From the NCBI RefSeq assembly GCF_000427865.1, contig NZ_ATYV01000020.1:1-64000 (forward strand): DNA of 64,000 bases, read 5' to 3'. Under the pieces are notes generated by a model. That model saw only the letters and a list, made by a program, of their open reading frames with translations. It did not search any database and was not told where the DNA came from. The DNA comes from Corynebacterium sputi DSM 45148. Lineage in GTDB: Bacteria > Actinomycetota > Actinomycetes > Mycobacteriales > Mycobacteriaceae. Of this stretch, positions 49,200 through 58,218 are shown one piece after another. Within the stretch, counting starts at the first letter, position 1; each line of letters opens with the position of its first letter. The translations under genes were made by a program, and so were the position numbers.

Positions 49200-50882
49200 T
49201 TAGGTCAACTGCCGTGCAAACTGTGGCGCGCGTTCCGGGATAATTTTTACGTATTCCAGCGTTTCCGCGTTTTGTGCTACTCCACCTGCGTTGAGTGTGG
49301 ATCCAGGGCCGGCGTTGTAGGCAGAGAGCATGAGTTCAATATCATCGCCTTGAATCCGTCCTTCTTTTTTCCATGCCTGTGTCATGTCCCAGTTCTCGCA
49401 GAGGTACGCACCGGATGCCATTAGCGCATCAGGAATATGGCGTGGGTCTCCAGACCCTGTGGGACCTATTCGTTCTCCGGTCGTTTCATCAATCTCAGCA
49501 CCAATCCCAGGCCACGTACCAGGCATGAATTGAGCAGGACCCATCGCTCCTCTATGCGACGTTGCAGAAGGTTGAAACTGCGATTCCTGGTAAATCAGAG
49601 ACGCCAAAAGCGGCTCGGATACCGCTTCACACTGTGCTGCTCCGAGGCGAATCCATTTGATGTATTCCGGTGGGACACTTCCATCATTAAGAGTTCCGTC
49701 CACATGGAGGTGTACGCATCCTTCAGATGCTGTGCCACTGGCTGCACCGGGAACTGCCGAACCTCCCTCTGGCGCAGTGCCAAAGGATTGGCCTCCACTT
49801 GGATATCCACTTCCCTCGTGGACAGTGACGTGAATGTGGTCAAAGTGATTCTGAGTCAGATCACCTCGGTCATCCATCATGTTCGGTGTTCCTTCAGCTG
49901 GGATATATTGCTGTCGCCAGATGAAGTACTGAATATTGAAGTAGTCCCTGTTCCCGTAGAGGTATGCGAGGATATCGTCTCCGAGTTGCTTTCCCTGGGC
50001 ACTTTGAAAGTCCGGGATCATGATGTCCACAGCGCGCCCTGACGGGTGGTCGGGGTAGTCGTCGTATGGTCTCCAGCCGCCGATGGTTTCCAGCTGAGGG
50101 AACCGCGCTGCCACTGAACGGCCAATCCTGACCGAATCGACCTGCATGTTGGCTTCAGCAAAGCGCGGGTCGGGCTGAAGTTCACCTCCTGAACGGCGAC
50201 TTTCCGGCGCACCCAGAGGGCTATCAGCCCTGGTGTCCGTATCGGAGTGTTCTTCCTCGTCCACGGCCTGGTCATCATCGTCACTGGGCTGCGGTGCTGA
50301 CCCTGGTTCGACCGCGTTGTTCAACCATGGATTGGGGTCGACTTCGATGCCACCGGAAAGACGACCGCCCTCCCATACTTCCCAGTGCAAATGAGGACCG
50401 GTGGACCGCCCATTACTTCCCTGGTCAGCGATGTGCTGTCCTGCTTTGACCTGATCTCCAACAGATACATGCACGCCGTCATCCCACATGTGCCCGTACA
50501 CGGTGGAAATCAACTTTCCATCAATCTGGTGATCAACGATGATCCAGTTTCCAAAACCCGAGGCGGGTCCAGCGGCACTTACCACCCCGTCGTAAAAGGC
50601 ATACAACGGTTCATCAGCCTGGGCTGAGGCGATGTCGATTCCACGGTGTCCAGGTCGGCTCGCGCTCTTGTACTGGCTGGTGATTTTCGACATCGCATCT
50701 TTCATCGGCAAGGAGTACGCCCCATCAGGAACTCCGCCGACCGTTCCCCCGCCAAGTGAACCCCCGCTGTCAGACCCTGTGATGCTGCATTCCTCGGCAC
50801 TGCTGACAAGAAGAGTGATGATCAGCACCAACAACAACACGATGCTAAGAATCCCGGCGATTGCGAGTTTGGCCCCTTTCAT
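49200..50882 (-). CDS. Three-domain peptidoglycan hydrolase for conjugation
   Basis: 560 residues. An N-terminal membrane anchor (about 5-27); an M23/LytM endopeptidase with HRGID (His79, Asp83) and HLHWEV (164-169); a middle M15-like domain with SGRAVDIM (281-288) and HFDHIHV (346-352); then a lytic transglycosylase with ES at 433-434 (Glu433), GAMGPAQFMPGTW and AYNAGPG. It should cut both peptide bridges and glycan strands to let the secretion channel through the wall. Its start overlaps the VirB4 stop (ATGA). Three cutting domains in one chain is unusual. Confidence 0.88.
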   Translation of the reverse strand: MKGAKLAIAGILSIVLLLVLIITLLVSSAEECSITGSDSGGSLGGGTVGGVPDGAYSLPMKDAMSKITSQYKSASRPGHRGIDIASAQADEPLYAFYDGVVSAAGPASGFGNWIIVDHQIDGKLISTVYGHMWDDGVHVSVGDQVKAGQHIADQGSNGRSTGPHLHWEVWEGGRLSGGIEVDPNPWLNNAVEPGSAPQPSDDDDQAVDEEEHSDTDTRADSPLGAPESRRSGGELQPDPRFAEANMQVDSVRIGRSVAARFPQLETIGGWRPYDDYPDHPSGRAVDIMIPDFQSAQGKQLGDDILAYLYGNRDYFNIQYFIWRQQYIPAEGTPNMMDDRGDLTQNHFDHIHVTVHEGSGYPSGGQSFGTAPEGGSAVPGAASGTASEGCVHLHVDGTLNDGSVPPEYIKWIRLGAAQCEAVSEPLLASLIYQESQFQPSATSHRGAMGPAQFMPGTWPGIGAEIDETTGERIGPTGSGDPRHIPDALMASGAYLCENWDMTQAWKKEGRIQGDDIELMLSAYNAGPGSTLNAGGVAQNAETLEYVKIIPERAPQFARQLT

Positions 50883-52933
50883 GTCAGATCACCCTGGCCT
50901 GGCTTATTCATCGCATCCACCGCGTCATAGCGCTTATTGGTGTTGTGCACCCCTGAATCGACTTCAGCGGCGACGAAGGACAGGTGGAAGGGAATGCCAG
51001 GTCCACGCTCACCGACCTTGATCAGGAAATTTCCGGTACCAGGTGCCGGCGGTGGCTTTTCGCCAGGGCGCACGCCATTGCCGGTCAGTGACTGAGGAGC
51101 CGACCAGGAGGTGATCATGTATTCCTCCTCATCGGAGATCTCCACGACACTGCGCAACCTCGCCACTTCCTTCGCCGGCAAAGCGCCAAGGATCTTCACA
51201 CGAGCACGCTCAACCAACCCGGTGGCCTCATTGCGTGTCTGTGCTGAATCAAAAGCATCGAAATCCACGATGGAGTGGGTAATCATGATCAGCTCAGTGC
51301 CCAGTCCACGGTTCAACCTCGAGAGCTGGTTGACCTTGGAGACCATCGCCGGGGAGGCATTGAGCACCTGCCAGAGCTCATCCATGATCACCTGGAAGGT
51401 TCTCTTGGGACCCATGCCAGCATCAGCGAGCACGTGCGCGGCCTCCACAGTGCCGAATCCATCTGACCAGCACGTCAGCAGCACTGCCGCACGAAGCGAG
51501 GACGCCTCCGAGTGCGGGATCTTCGAAACATCCACGCAAATGGCCGGCGCATCCAGATTCAACCGGGTGGTGGTGTGATTGTTGAAGATCTCACCGAACT
51601 CACCCTGTAGAAGCGCTCGCAGAGACCGGCGCAGACCGCGGACCTCATGCTTATAGTCAGCCACCGCACGGGCCTGCTGAGCCATCAAATCCGCCCGTAC
51701 GCTCTCCTCGAGATCATCCCAGGAGCCCTCCGGAGGCACGTCAACTCCCGCGTCCTCCATCAGCACCGGGTGATTGCTCTGCAAAATGTCGTAGAGATCT
51801 TGCAGCAGCGGTGGGTTGTTCTCATCGAACTGCTTCAGGTTGTACAGCAACTTGATCGCAGAGGCGATCATCGTTTCCTCGAAGTCGTTGACCTGGTTTT
51901 TACGCACCAGCTGCACCAGCGAGCCGATCATCATCTGCTGACGCATCTGCACATCCAGGCGCACCTCGCGCGCTTTAGCTCGCAGCTCCTCGATCTTCTC
52001 CTCGCGCATCTGCTGATCGCACTGCCACCACCGGGTGGCGGCCACCCCGTGAAGATGTGTACCCACCGCAGCCTGTGCCACCTCATCGGTCTCATCTGCA
52101 TCGATCACCGCCTCCAGGGCCGTGGCCGCAGCCTCCAGCTGCGGAACCACCCGTCCCAGTGCGCCAACGTCCAGGGGGTTCAGGTGCCCGAGCCCATGGC
52201 CGAGCTGCACGATCTGTCCGCCGAACGCCTCAGTCTGATCGCGAAAATCCGGCTTGGCATCACCGAGGACCAAAGAGGTGCGCTTTTGTGCCACAGCACC
52301 GGTCTGCATCCGCCTGATCAGCGAGGACTTACCAAAGCCATTTAGAGCAAGAACCAGAACAATCGGCGCGGTAATAAAGCCACCGCGCACCATCCAGTTG
52401 GTCGCATCGAAGTGCACCGAAGCTCCGGTGAGCAGGTGCTGGCCCACTGGGGTTCCCACCACCGGCGAGCCTGCACCCAATGCCCACGGGTAAAAACCGG
52501 CCAGCACATCGGTGGTGGCACGAGCCTCGATGGTCGAGCCGACCGCGAAGTCTTCACCACCGCCGTCGCCATCGCGCCCACGCGCACTCAGCGGTCGCTT
52601 AGGCCGCCAGGTTTCACCGAGCTTTTCTTCCTCAATACGGTTGCGTGCGTGCTCATCTCGGCGCAATGCAGCCCGAGCATTCACTGCCTTAAAACCCCGA
52701 CCAGAGGCGAGCTCGTAGAGCTCCTCGCGCCGCTGATCAGACAACAGCTGCGGCTGGGCCGTCTTCTTCTGCTTCTTCTGCTTAACCGGCTTGTGCGCCT
52801 TCTTCGGCCCCTGCGCAGAAGATCCTCGCTTCTGTGCAGGCCGCTTGCCCTGATGGGTGGGCTTGCGCGGGGGATTCTTACGAGCACCAGGGCGCTGCAC
52901 GGGCTTTTTCGCAGTCTTTCTCGGCTGGCTCAT
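50879..52933 (-). CDS. VirB4-like secretion ATPase
   Basis: 684 residues. A 60-residue Lys/Arg/Pro-rich N-terminus (QRPGARKNPPRKPTHQG) precedes the ATPase, with Walker A LNGFGKSSLI near 197 and Walker B QVIMDELWQVL near 516. It powers assembly and substrate movement in the type IV secretion channel. The N-terminal VirB4 domain is not in this chain; the preceding SCO6880-like gene supplies it. It overlaps the hydrolase gene by 4 bp. Confidence 0.87.
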   Translation of the reverse strand: MSQPRKTAKKPVQRPGARKNPPRKPTHQGKRPAQKRGSSAQGPKKAHKPVKQKKQKKTAQPQLLSDQRREELYELASGRGFKAVNARAALRRDEHARNRIEEEKLGETWRPKRPLSARGRDGDGGGEDFAVGSTIEARATTDVLAGFYPWALGAGSPVVGTPVGQHLLTGASVHFDATNWMVRGGFITAPIVLVLALNGFGKSSLIRRMQTGAVAQKRTSLVLGDAKPDFRDQTEAFGGQIVQLGHGLGHLNPLDVGALGRVVPQLEAAATALEAVIDADETDEVAQAAVGTHLHGVAATRWWQCDQQMREEKIEELRAKAREVRLDVQMRQQMMIGSLVQLVRKNQVNDFEETMIASAIKLLYNLKQFDENNPPLLQDLYDILQSNHPVLMEDAGVDVPPEGSWDDLEESVRADLMAQQARAVADYKHEVRGLRRSLRALLQGEFGEIFNNHTTTRLNLDAPAICVDVSKIPHSEASSLRAAVLLTCWSDGFGTVEAAHVLADAGMGPKRTFQVIMDELWQVLNASPAMVSKVNQLSRLNRGLGTELIMITHSIVDFDAFDSAQTRNEATGLVERARVKILGALPAKEVARLRSVVEISDEEEYMITSWSAPQSLTGNGVRPGEKPPPAPGTGNFLIKVGERGPGIPFHLSFVAAEVDSGVHNTNKRYDAVDAMNKPGQGDLT

Positions 52934-52937
52934 GGCA

Positions 52938-54461
52938 CTACCCCTGCACCATCGTGGCTGCGTCCTGGTGCTCCGGGATCAGCAAACCGATCCCGAGCCC
53001 TGCACCGAAGGAGAACTGCTGGTTGGCAAACCGACGCCGAATGGTCAACCGCGCCTGCTGGGTCAGTGACTTCACAATGGCCTCAACGTTGGGCAATTCC
53101 GACTCACGGAACATGTTCTTGTCTTGAGCCGAATCAGGTGCCGGCACCGTGACCGTGATCAGCACACCGAATCGAGACAATCCGTGACCGAGCGCTTCTG
53201 CCTGACGGGCGATCTCAGCGGCGACCTCTCGCTGCTCTTTACGAGCAGAGGCCACACCCTTGCGCTGGCGCTCCTGTTTGGTGCCCTGGCGTGCATCAAT
53301 AGCGTCCTTGTCCACGATGGAGGCAGCCTCACCAGCGGTATGCGGACGGTAAATCACCGAGATCCGCTTACGGGTGATGTCCGGGGTCTTAGAGACCAGA
53401 CCAGCAAGGATTCCGGAGGTGACATAGCCTCGCGGCGGCTCGCGCATCTCCCAGGTCGTGGAGATCGCACCATCATGGTTGTAGTAGTTCACTGACTGGC
53501 TCGCCGCTGCCGGGCCAGCATCGTCCCACGAGATCTGGTGGCCCTCAGCGGTGGTATCAGCCAACTCCACATCCAACTGAGTGGAAGGGTCGTAGGCGCG
53601 CTTGACGAATCGGATGATCTCATCAGGGTTCATCGCCTCCGAGCGCAGTCCAGCCGCACCCATCTTCTTCTGCAAGATCGGAATGCGCCGGCCAATTTCG
53701 GTGCTCATCTCCAGCGGATCAGAGCGCTTGGACGTGGAGGGCCGAAAAGTCAGCGACATCCGCGCTTCAAAGTCCAACCCTTGAGTGGACTGCTGCTCAG
53801 CAGCCTGCACCAGAATTTCCTGCGCCAAGTACGGCGCGTCATCATGGACCAAACTGGCCACCTCTGAGCGCACCGTCACCCCGGTATCGGGGAACGTCTC
53901 GATAGTGGCCACCGCCCCGGCGATATCACCCTCATTGCCAAGGTTTGCCAGGAAAGCTCCCCACATATCCACCCAGGCATCGGCGGTGTCGCCGTCGACG
54001 AGCTCATCTCCCTGCGGCCACACTCGGAAAACGATGGTGTATTCACCAGCGCCGGGGTTGTAGATCATGCCGAACGGTTGGGCACCAACGGTGGTTCCCT
54101 CAAACATTTCAAACTTCGACAGTGCGCCGGGAAGTTTGTAGTTGCCTCCAGGAATTGCCGAGAACGGACCGGAGCGGTACGTAGTCTTTCCCTTTTTCTT
54201 TGCCCTGTGAAAAGCCATAGCCAAATACACCCATTCGTATAATGTGCGCCCCTGCGGGCGAATAATAAGAGCGACGCCGACAACGAAACCGGCAACCAAT
54301 ATCAGCAGCGCTGCCCAAACCCCAAAAATGGCGAATGAAAGAATCACGCCGATAATCCAGCCGAGGAAGGAATACGTCATCGGTCCGGTCAGACCGAACA
54401 TTCCCTCTGACCGAGGAACGGTCCATCCGCCATACGTGCGAACTGTGCGTAGATTGCTCAT
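52938..54461 (-). CDS. SCO6880-family T4SS protein (VirB3/VirB4-N-like)
   Basis: 507 residues, with two N-terminal membrane helices (SFLGWIIGVILSFAIFGVW, LLILVAGFVVGVALII) as in VirB3/PrgI, followed by a soluble domain resembling the VirB4 N-terminal half (FGMIYNPGAGEYTIVFRVWP, PGILAGLVSK-like region, and coiled RKGVASARKEQREVAAEIAR). This architecture is the SCO6880 family, found next to VirB4 in actinobacterial conjugation loci. It overlaps the VirB6-like stop by ATGA. Confidence 0.82.
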   Translation of the reverse strand: MSNLRTVRTYGGWTVPRSEGMFGLTGPMTYSFLGWIIGVILSFAIFGVWAALLILVAGFVVGVALIIRPQGRTLYEWVYLAMAFHRAKKKGKTTYRSGPFSAIPGGNYKLPGALSKFEMFEGTTVGAQPFGMIYNPGAGEYTIVFRVWPQGDELVDGDTADAWVDMWGAFLANLGNEGDIAGAVATIETFPDTGVTVRSEVASLVHDDAPYLAQEILVQAAEQQSTQGLDFEARMSLTFRPSTSKRSDPLEMSTEIGRRIPILQKKMGAAGLRSEAMNPDEIIRFVKRAYDPSTQLDVELADTTAEGHQISWDDAGPAAASQSVNYYNHDGAISTTWEMREPPRGYVTSGILAGLVSKTPDITRKRISVIYRPHTAGEAASIVDKDAIDARQGTKQERQRKGVASARKEQREVAAEIARQAEALGHGLSRFGVLITVTVPAPDSAQDKNMFRESELPNVEAIVKSLTQQARLTIRRRFANQQFSFGAGLGIGLLIPEHQDAATMVQG

Positions 54462-56230
54462 CGTGGAATGTCACCTGTTCCTGGAGGTCGGTTTGCGTGG
54501 GCCAGTCGATTCACCGGCGGAGACGGCGTGTGAGCGGCCGCTCCTGCTGCCGCGTGTGGGGTAGACACCGCTGCGGACCCGGAAGAGCCCGGTGCGCTGG
54601 ACAGTCCTGCACCACCGCCGCCGCTTGTACTTCCCGCTCCGGCAGAGACCGCCGCGCCCTGGCCAGAGGCCGCGGACGAGGACGAATCAGATCCACCGGA
54701 GCTCACCCGGCCACTGCCGCCGCCGCTGGAGCCTCCGGCAGAGCCACCACCTGCACCACCGCCACCTCCTCCGCCTCCGGCTGCTGGAGCAGAAGCTGCT
54801 GCTCCACCGCCTGCTGCGGCATTTGTCGGTGACACACCACCACCACCGCCACCGCCACCACCGCCGGATGCGGACATAGCCGCTGCTCCCCCACCGGAGT
54901 TCGGCGCAGTGGGCACCGGGCCACCACCGCCACCTCCTCCACCACCACCACCGCCGGATGCGCCGCCACCCATGGAACTGCCGGCCATATGCCGGGAGGA
55001 CGGCCCTCCTGCGCCGCCGCCCATCTTTCCCTTGGTAGCGACCATTGCACCGGCTGCGGCCATACCGGCGGCAACCTTCATTCCTGAGCCGCCCTGGGGT
55101 GCTTGAGCTGCTGGCGGAGCAATCAGTGCCACCAACGATGGCAACACCAACACCGCCATGGACATGATGATCAAAGCGCCTAAGACAGCCTCAGTGTCGT
55201 CCTCTTCGATGTTGCCGATAGTCCAAAACGCGATGGCATAGACCAGCGCCGCAGCGGGTTTGAACAGGATCAACGCAATGGTCCAGGCTTTGGCCTTGCC
55301 CCATGCTTCCTTGCCGTTTTCCAAGCCACCGGCAGCGGCGATCACCGGCATGATCGCAGCGAGAATGATCAAAAATCCCATGCGCACGTACAACAGGACC
55401 AGCTGGATCACCGAGGTGATAATCACCAGGATGGCCACCAGAAGCACGATGGCAGTCCACCCGCCGGAGGAGGCCGTGGCTGCATACATCCAGGCTGTGG
55501 AGACCGACCAGTTCTCTTCGACCACACCGGTGACAAATCCCCTGGCCGCCTCTGAGGCGCTGCTGGAGGACTCTTCAATCACCCACGCGGAGAACGCATC
55601 TCCTGCCTGGGTGGCCAGCACCACGATGGGCACCCACATCGCGGAGGTGAACATGATGCGACCGATCGTCATCATCGAGTCCTGGGTTGTCTCCTCCAGG
55701 TCACGGGCGCGTCCCAGACCGAACTTCAGACCCACGAACATCACCGAGGCAATACCCAGGCCAATCTGGATGAAACTGGTGTACTCATGAACCTGGCTGA
55801 TCAGCGAGTTTCCATCGGGCTCGGCTGCGGAAATGAATACATTGGAGGGCATCTGCGCCCAAAACGTCATCAAGCTAATAAGCATTTGCAGTGAGGATTC
55901 CGCGAAGGAGCCGACCATATTGGCAAAGGCACTACCGGCTACAGAGGAAACCGCATCTCCAACGCCGCCGACAGCCCAATCCCGCAGTTTTTCTGCCGCG
56001 TTTCTGTCGTCCTCCTCTTCCTCGTCCTCTGAGGTTGCAGCGGCATCATCAGAGTCCGACGAATCCTCATCATCGGCACTAGAGGAGGTGCTTTCCTCGT
56101 CATCAGTGGTTGATGTGGAGGTGGTCGAATTGGGGTTGAGCAAATCGTTCTGGGGAATAGCAGATGCTGGTGCTGCTACCGCCAGCATGAGCAATAATCC
56201 GCCAATGAGCGCTGCGAGGAACCTTCTCAT
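54458..56230 (-). CDS. VirB6/TrbL-like channel protein with glycine-rich tail
   Basis: 590 residues. Signal peptide (FLAALIGGLLLMLAVAAPAS), acidic low-complexity stretch (about 35-75), then 6-7 membrane helices (to about residue 370), and a 200-residue C-terminal tail made almost entirely of Gly, Ala and Ser. It probably forms the inner-membrane channel. ATG at 56230 overlaps the preceding stop (ATGA); an ATG at 56242 in frame is possible. The tail is unusually repetitive and likely flexible; similar tails occur in actinobacterial TrbL-like proteins. Confidence 0.82.
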   Translation of the reverse strand: MRRFLAALIGGLLLMLAVAAPASAIPQNDLLNPNSTTSTSTTDDEESTSSSADDEDSSDSDDAAATSEDEEEEDDRNAAEKLRDWAVGGVGDAVSSVAGSAFANMVGSFAESSLQMLISLMTFWAQMPSNVFISAAEPDGNSLISQVHEYTSFIQIGLGIASVMFVGLKFGLGRARDLEETTQDSMMTIGRIMFTSAMWVPIVVLATQAGDAFSAWVIEESSSSASEAARGFVTGVVEENWSVSTAWMYAATASSGGWTAIVLLVAILVIITSVIQLVLLYVRMGFLIILAAIMPVIAAAGGLENGKEAWGKAKAWTIALILFKPAAALVYAIAFWTIGNIEEDDTEAVLGALIIMSMAVLVLPSLVALIAPPAAQAPQGGSGMKVAAGMAAAGAMVATKGKMGGGAGGPSSRHMAGSSMGGGASGGGGGGGGGGGGPVPTAPNSGGGAAAMSASGGGGGGGGGGVSPTNAAAGGGAAASAPAAGGGGGGGGAGGGSAGGSSGGGSGRVSSGGSDSSSSAASGQGAAVSAGAGSTSGGGGAGLSSAPGSSGSAAVSTPHAAAGAAAHTPSPPVNRLAHANRPPGTGDIPR

Positions 56231-57051
56231 CGCAATGCCCATCGCACAGCACCCGGATCCAGCGACCGAGCAATTCCGGCCTCTCCACTGGTGGAGGTAT
56301 CAGAATGCAAAGGAATCCACTGACCATTGCTGTACCGCAAATCCATGTCATAGGTCAGGTAGAAGTCAACATCGTCCTTATGATCTCGAAAATACGCAGT
56401 CACTCGGGCATAATCGCCATCCCACGCGGTAATTTTGTATGCCTCTGCTGCCGGCATACTAAGCATTTCGTCAGAAAGGTTTCCGCCGGTCTCACCACGG
56501 GCCATGCGCTTGCGGCGCTCAATATTCTTCTGGGAGAACCCGTCAGCCATTGCCGCGTAGTCATCCACCACATCGGTGTCTTCAGTCCACATCGTGGCAA
56601 CCCAGTGCGCGGCGGCAAGGCCCGCGCCGGCACCGGACTGGGAAAAGCCGGTGGGCAACGTGCCGTCAAACCCGGTGGGACCGTCAGTGGTAGAAAACGG
56701 CACCGGCATTCCGGTGCTGCCGACATCGGTGTACTGCATCACCACACCTTCCGGGGCGATGAGCTGGGCAGACGGATCAGCCGGATCGCGTTTGGTGAGC
56801 CTCTCCGAGAGGATCTGACCTCGAGAATCAACCGGGAAGTACACCATCGTTCCCCAGCGATCAGCGGTTTTGCCTGCCCACTGTTCAGCCTGAACCGAGT
56901 CCTCACCATCGGGGTGTGTGGCAGGGGCAGCGGTAGGCGAATCCTCCGACCCGCGAGCGAAGAACAGCACCAGGCCCGCCACCACCAGCACGGCTACGAA
57001 AATCAACGCGATCACACGAGACTTGCTCAACCAGGTAGTCGACTCATTCAT
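56227..57051 (-). CDS. Membrane-anchored T4SS accessory protein
   Basis: 274 residues from ATG 57051, which overlaps the preceding lipoprotein stop (ATGA). One membrane helix (SRVIALIFVAVLVVAGLVLFF), a Pro/Asp linker and an extracellular domain with GLAAAHWVATMWTEDTDVVD and YARVTAYFRDHKDDVDFYLT, a pattern like NTF2-like VirB8-type domains. It is tightly embedded between lipoprotein and VirB6-like genes. An assembly-factor role is inferred. A longer frame from 57135 is antisense-like and not supported. Confidence 0.65.
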   Translation of the reverse strand: MNESTTWLSKSRVIALIFVAVLVVAGLVLFFARGSEDSPTAAPATHPDGEDSVQAEQWAGKTADRWGTMVYFPVDSRGQILSERLTKRDPADPSAQLIAPEGVVMQYTDVGSTGMPVPFSTTDGPTGFDGTLPTGFSQSGAGAGLAAAHWVATMWTEDTDVVDDYAAMADGFSQKNIERRKRMARGETGGNLSDEMLSMPAAEAYKITAWDGDYARVTAYFRDHKDDVDFYLTYDMDLRYSNGQWIPLHSDTSTSGEAGIARSLDPGAVRWALR

Positions 57052-57665
57052 GGGGTGACCTCCAGCATTGCCTGCGGAAGCTCCTCGATGGCCACTACCT
57101 GGCCCTGGCCGGATTCTGGCAACACGATCTGCCAATCCTGTCCAGACCAGGTCATGTCGTAGGTGTTCTGCGCCAGCGAATCATCCGGGTACTGCGTGAA
57201 GACCTCCACCGTTGCCTGCTCGGCGGAGTAGTCCTGCGCAATGAGGCAGCCACGCATGGTTGGTATCGCCTCAGCATCAAAACCATCGATGCTGATCTGC
57301 GCTCGGTTCACTGAGTAGATATCCCGGCCAGCCCCAGGTGCGAAGGCCAATCGTGCTGCCTCACCCCAGCTCTGGTCAGAGGCAGCTACCGCACGCAGCG
57401 GGTGGTTCATCGCAGCCAAGCACGCCCCCTGCGGGGACTGCTCGAAACCCTGCACACCCACGCCACCGGCGAGGTTGTGCTGCTCGGGCCCGTGCGCATC
57501 AGAGACCGGCAGCTGCACACCGTGCACATCCACCCAGCTGATCTGCTCCGGAGCGGCAGACAAATCCACCACCGTCTCCTCCTGCTCATCAGAGCCGCAG
57601 CCAACCAGCACGGTCAGTGCGATACCTGCAATCGCGGTGATTTTCGTATTTCTTCCCATAGCCAT
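57048..57665 (-). CDS. Conjugation lipoprotein
   Basis: 205 residues. N-terminal signal with lipobox TVLVGC (Cys23), so it is anchored on the outer face of the cytoplasmic membrane or in the periplasm-like zone. The soluble part contains paired cysteines (QGACLAAMNH, MRGCLIAQD) that may form a disulfide and ends GQGQVVAIEELPQAML. Its ATGA-coupled position suggests a fixed stoichiometry with the next T4SS protein. No enzyme motif. Confidence 0.75.
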   Translation of the reverse strand: MAMGRNTKITAIAGIALTVLVGCGSDEQEETVVDLSAAPEQISWVDVHGVQLPVSDAHGPEQHNLAGGVGVQGFEQSPQGACLAAMNHPLRAVAASDQSWGEAARLAFAPGAGRDIYSVNRAQISIDGFDAEAIPTMRGCLIAQDYSAEQATVEVFTQYPDDSLAQNTYDMTWSGQDWQIVLPESGQGQVVAIEELPQAMLEVTP

Positions 57666-57685
57666 TCCTTAGCTGTTGGTGAATG

Positions 57686-57934
57686 TCACATTGCCCAGGT
57701 GACCCAGGAGGCCGCCGATGCGGAAATAATCGCGCCGAATAAAGTGGCAATGAGCCACACACCAGATCGGGGCAATTCTCCATTCCCCTGGTGCTTTTCA
57801 AACCCCATCGACCCGCCAATAACCACGACAACGACGACGAAGATGGCAAACACGATCCATGCAGCCCAACTCAGGAGCACCCGAATGGGATTCATGACCT
57901 CTGCCGGTGGGGTCAGCGCGAGCAGCTCAATCAT
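57686..57934 (-). CDS. Pilin-like small membrane protein 2
   Basis: 82 residues from ATG 57934, overlapping the stop of the first pilin-like gene (TAATG). Two hydrophobic helices flank a polar loop GGSMGFEKHQGNGELPRSG, which aligns with the loop of its neighbour (GALMGYEKWQSGGDAQTPKK). VirB2-like pilins have this two-helix form. The pair arose by duplication. Together they may form a two-component pilus or channel ring. Confidence 0.65.
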   Translation of the reverse strand: MIELLALTPPAEVMNPIRVLLSWAAWIVFAIFVVVVVVIGGSMGFEKHQGNGELPRSGVWLIATLFGAIISASAASWVTWAM

Positions 57935-58218
57935 TAGGACCACGCAAAGGCCATCAGTGACCCGGCGATAGAGGAGATCACGCCACCGACAATGGCGAAC
58001 ATGATTTTCTTCGGGGTCTGCGCATCCCCACCGGACTGCCACTTCTCATAGCCCATCAGCGCACCTGCGATGACGATGGCGACGATGCCGCCAACGAGTG
58101 CCATCCAGCCGATAACGTTGACCAGCTCCAGGATCTTGTCTGAGCCCGGCGGCGGGGTCGGAGAAATGTTGATCTGCTGCGCGAGGATTTCTCGCAGTGC
58201 GGTATTGGTGGTGTTCAT
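57934..58218 (-). CDS. Pilin-like small membrane protein 1 (VirB2-like)
   Basis: 94 residues: a polar N-terminus (ALREILAQQINISPTPPPG) that could be a cleavable leader is followed by helices IGWMALVGGIVAIVIAGALM and KKIMFAIVGGVISSIAGSLM with loop GYEKWQSGGD. This matches the two-helix VirB2/TraA pilin pattern. Start shares a base with the stop of the P-loop gene upstream. It is the best candidate for the main pilin of this system. Confidence 0.68.
   Translation of the reverse strand: MNTTNTALREILAQQINISPTPPPGSDKILELVNVIGWMALVGGIVAIVIAGALMGYEKWQSGGDAQTPKKIMFAIVGGVISSIAGSLMAFAWS

Noticed and set aside
54497-54879. Arg/His-rich plus-strand frames opposite the glycine-rich tail
   Set aside because: They are antisense readings of GC-rich Gly/Ser codons and have no start signals.
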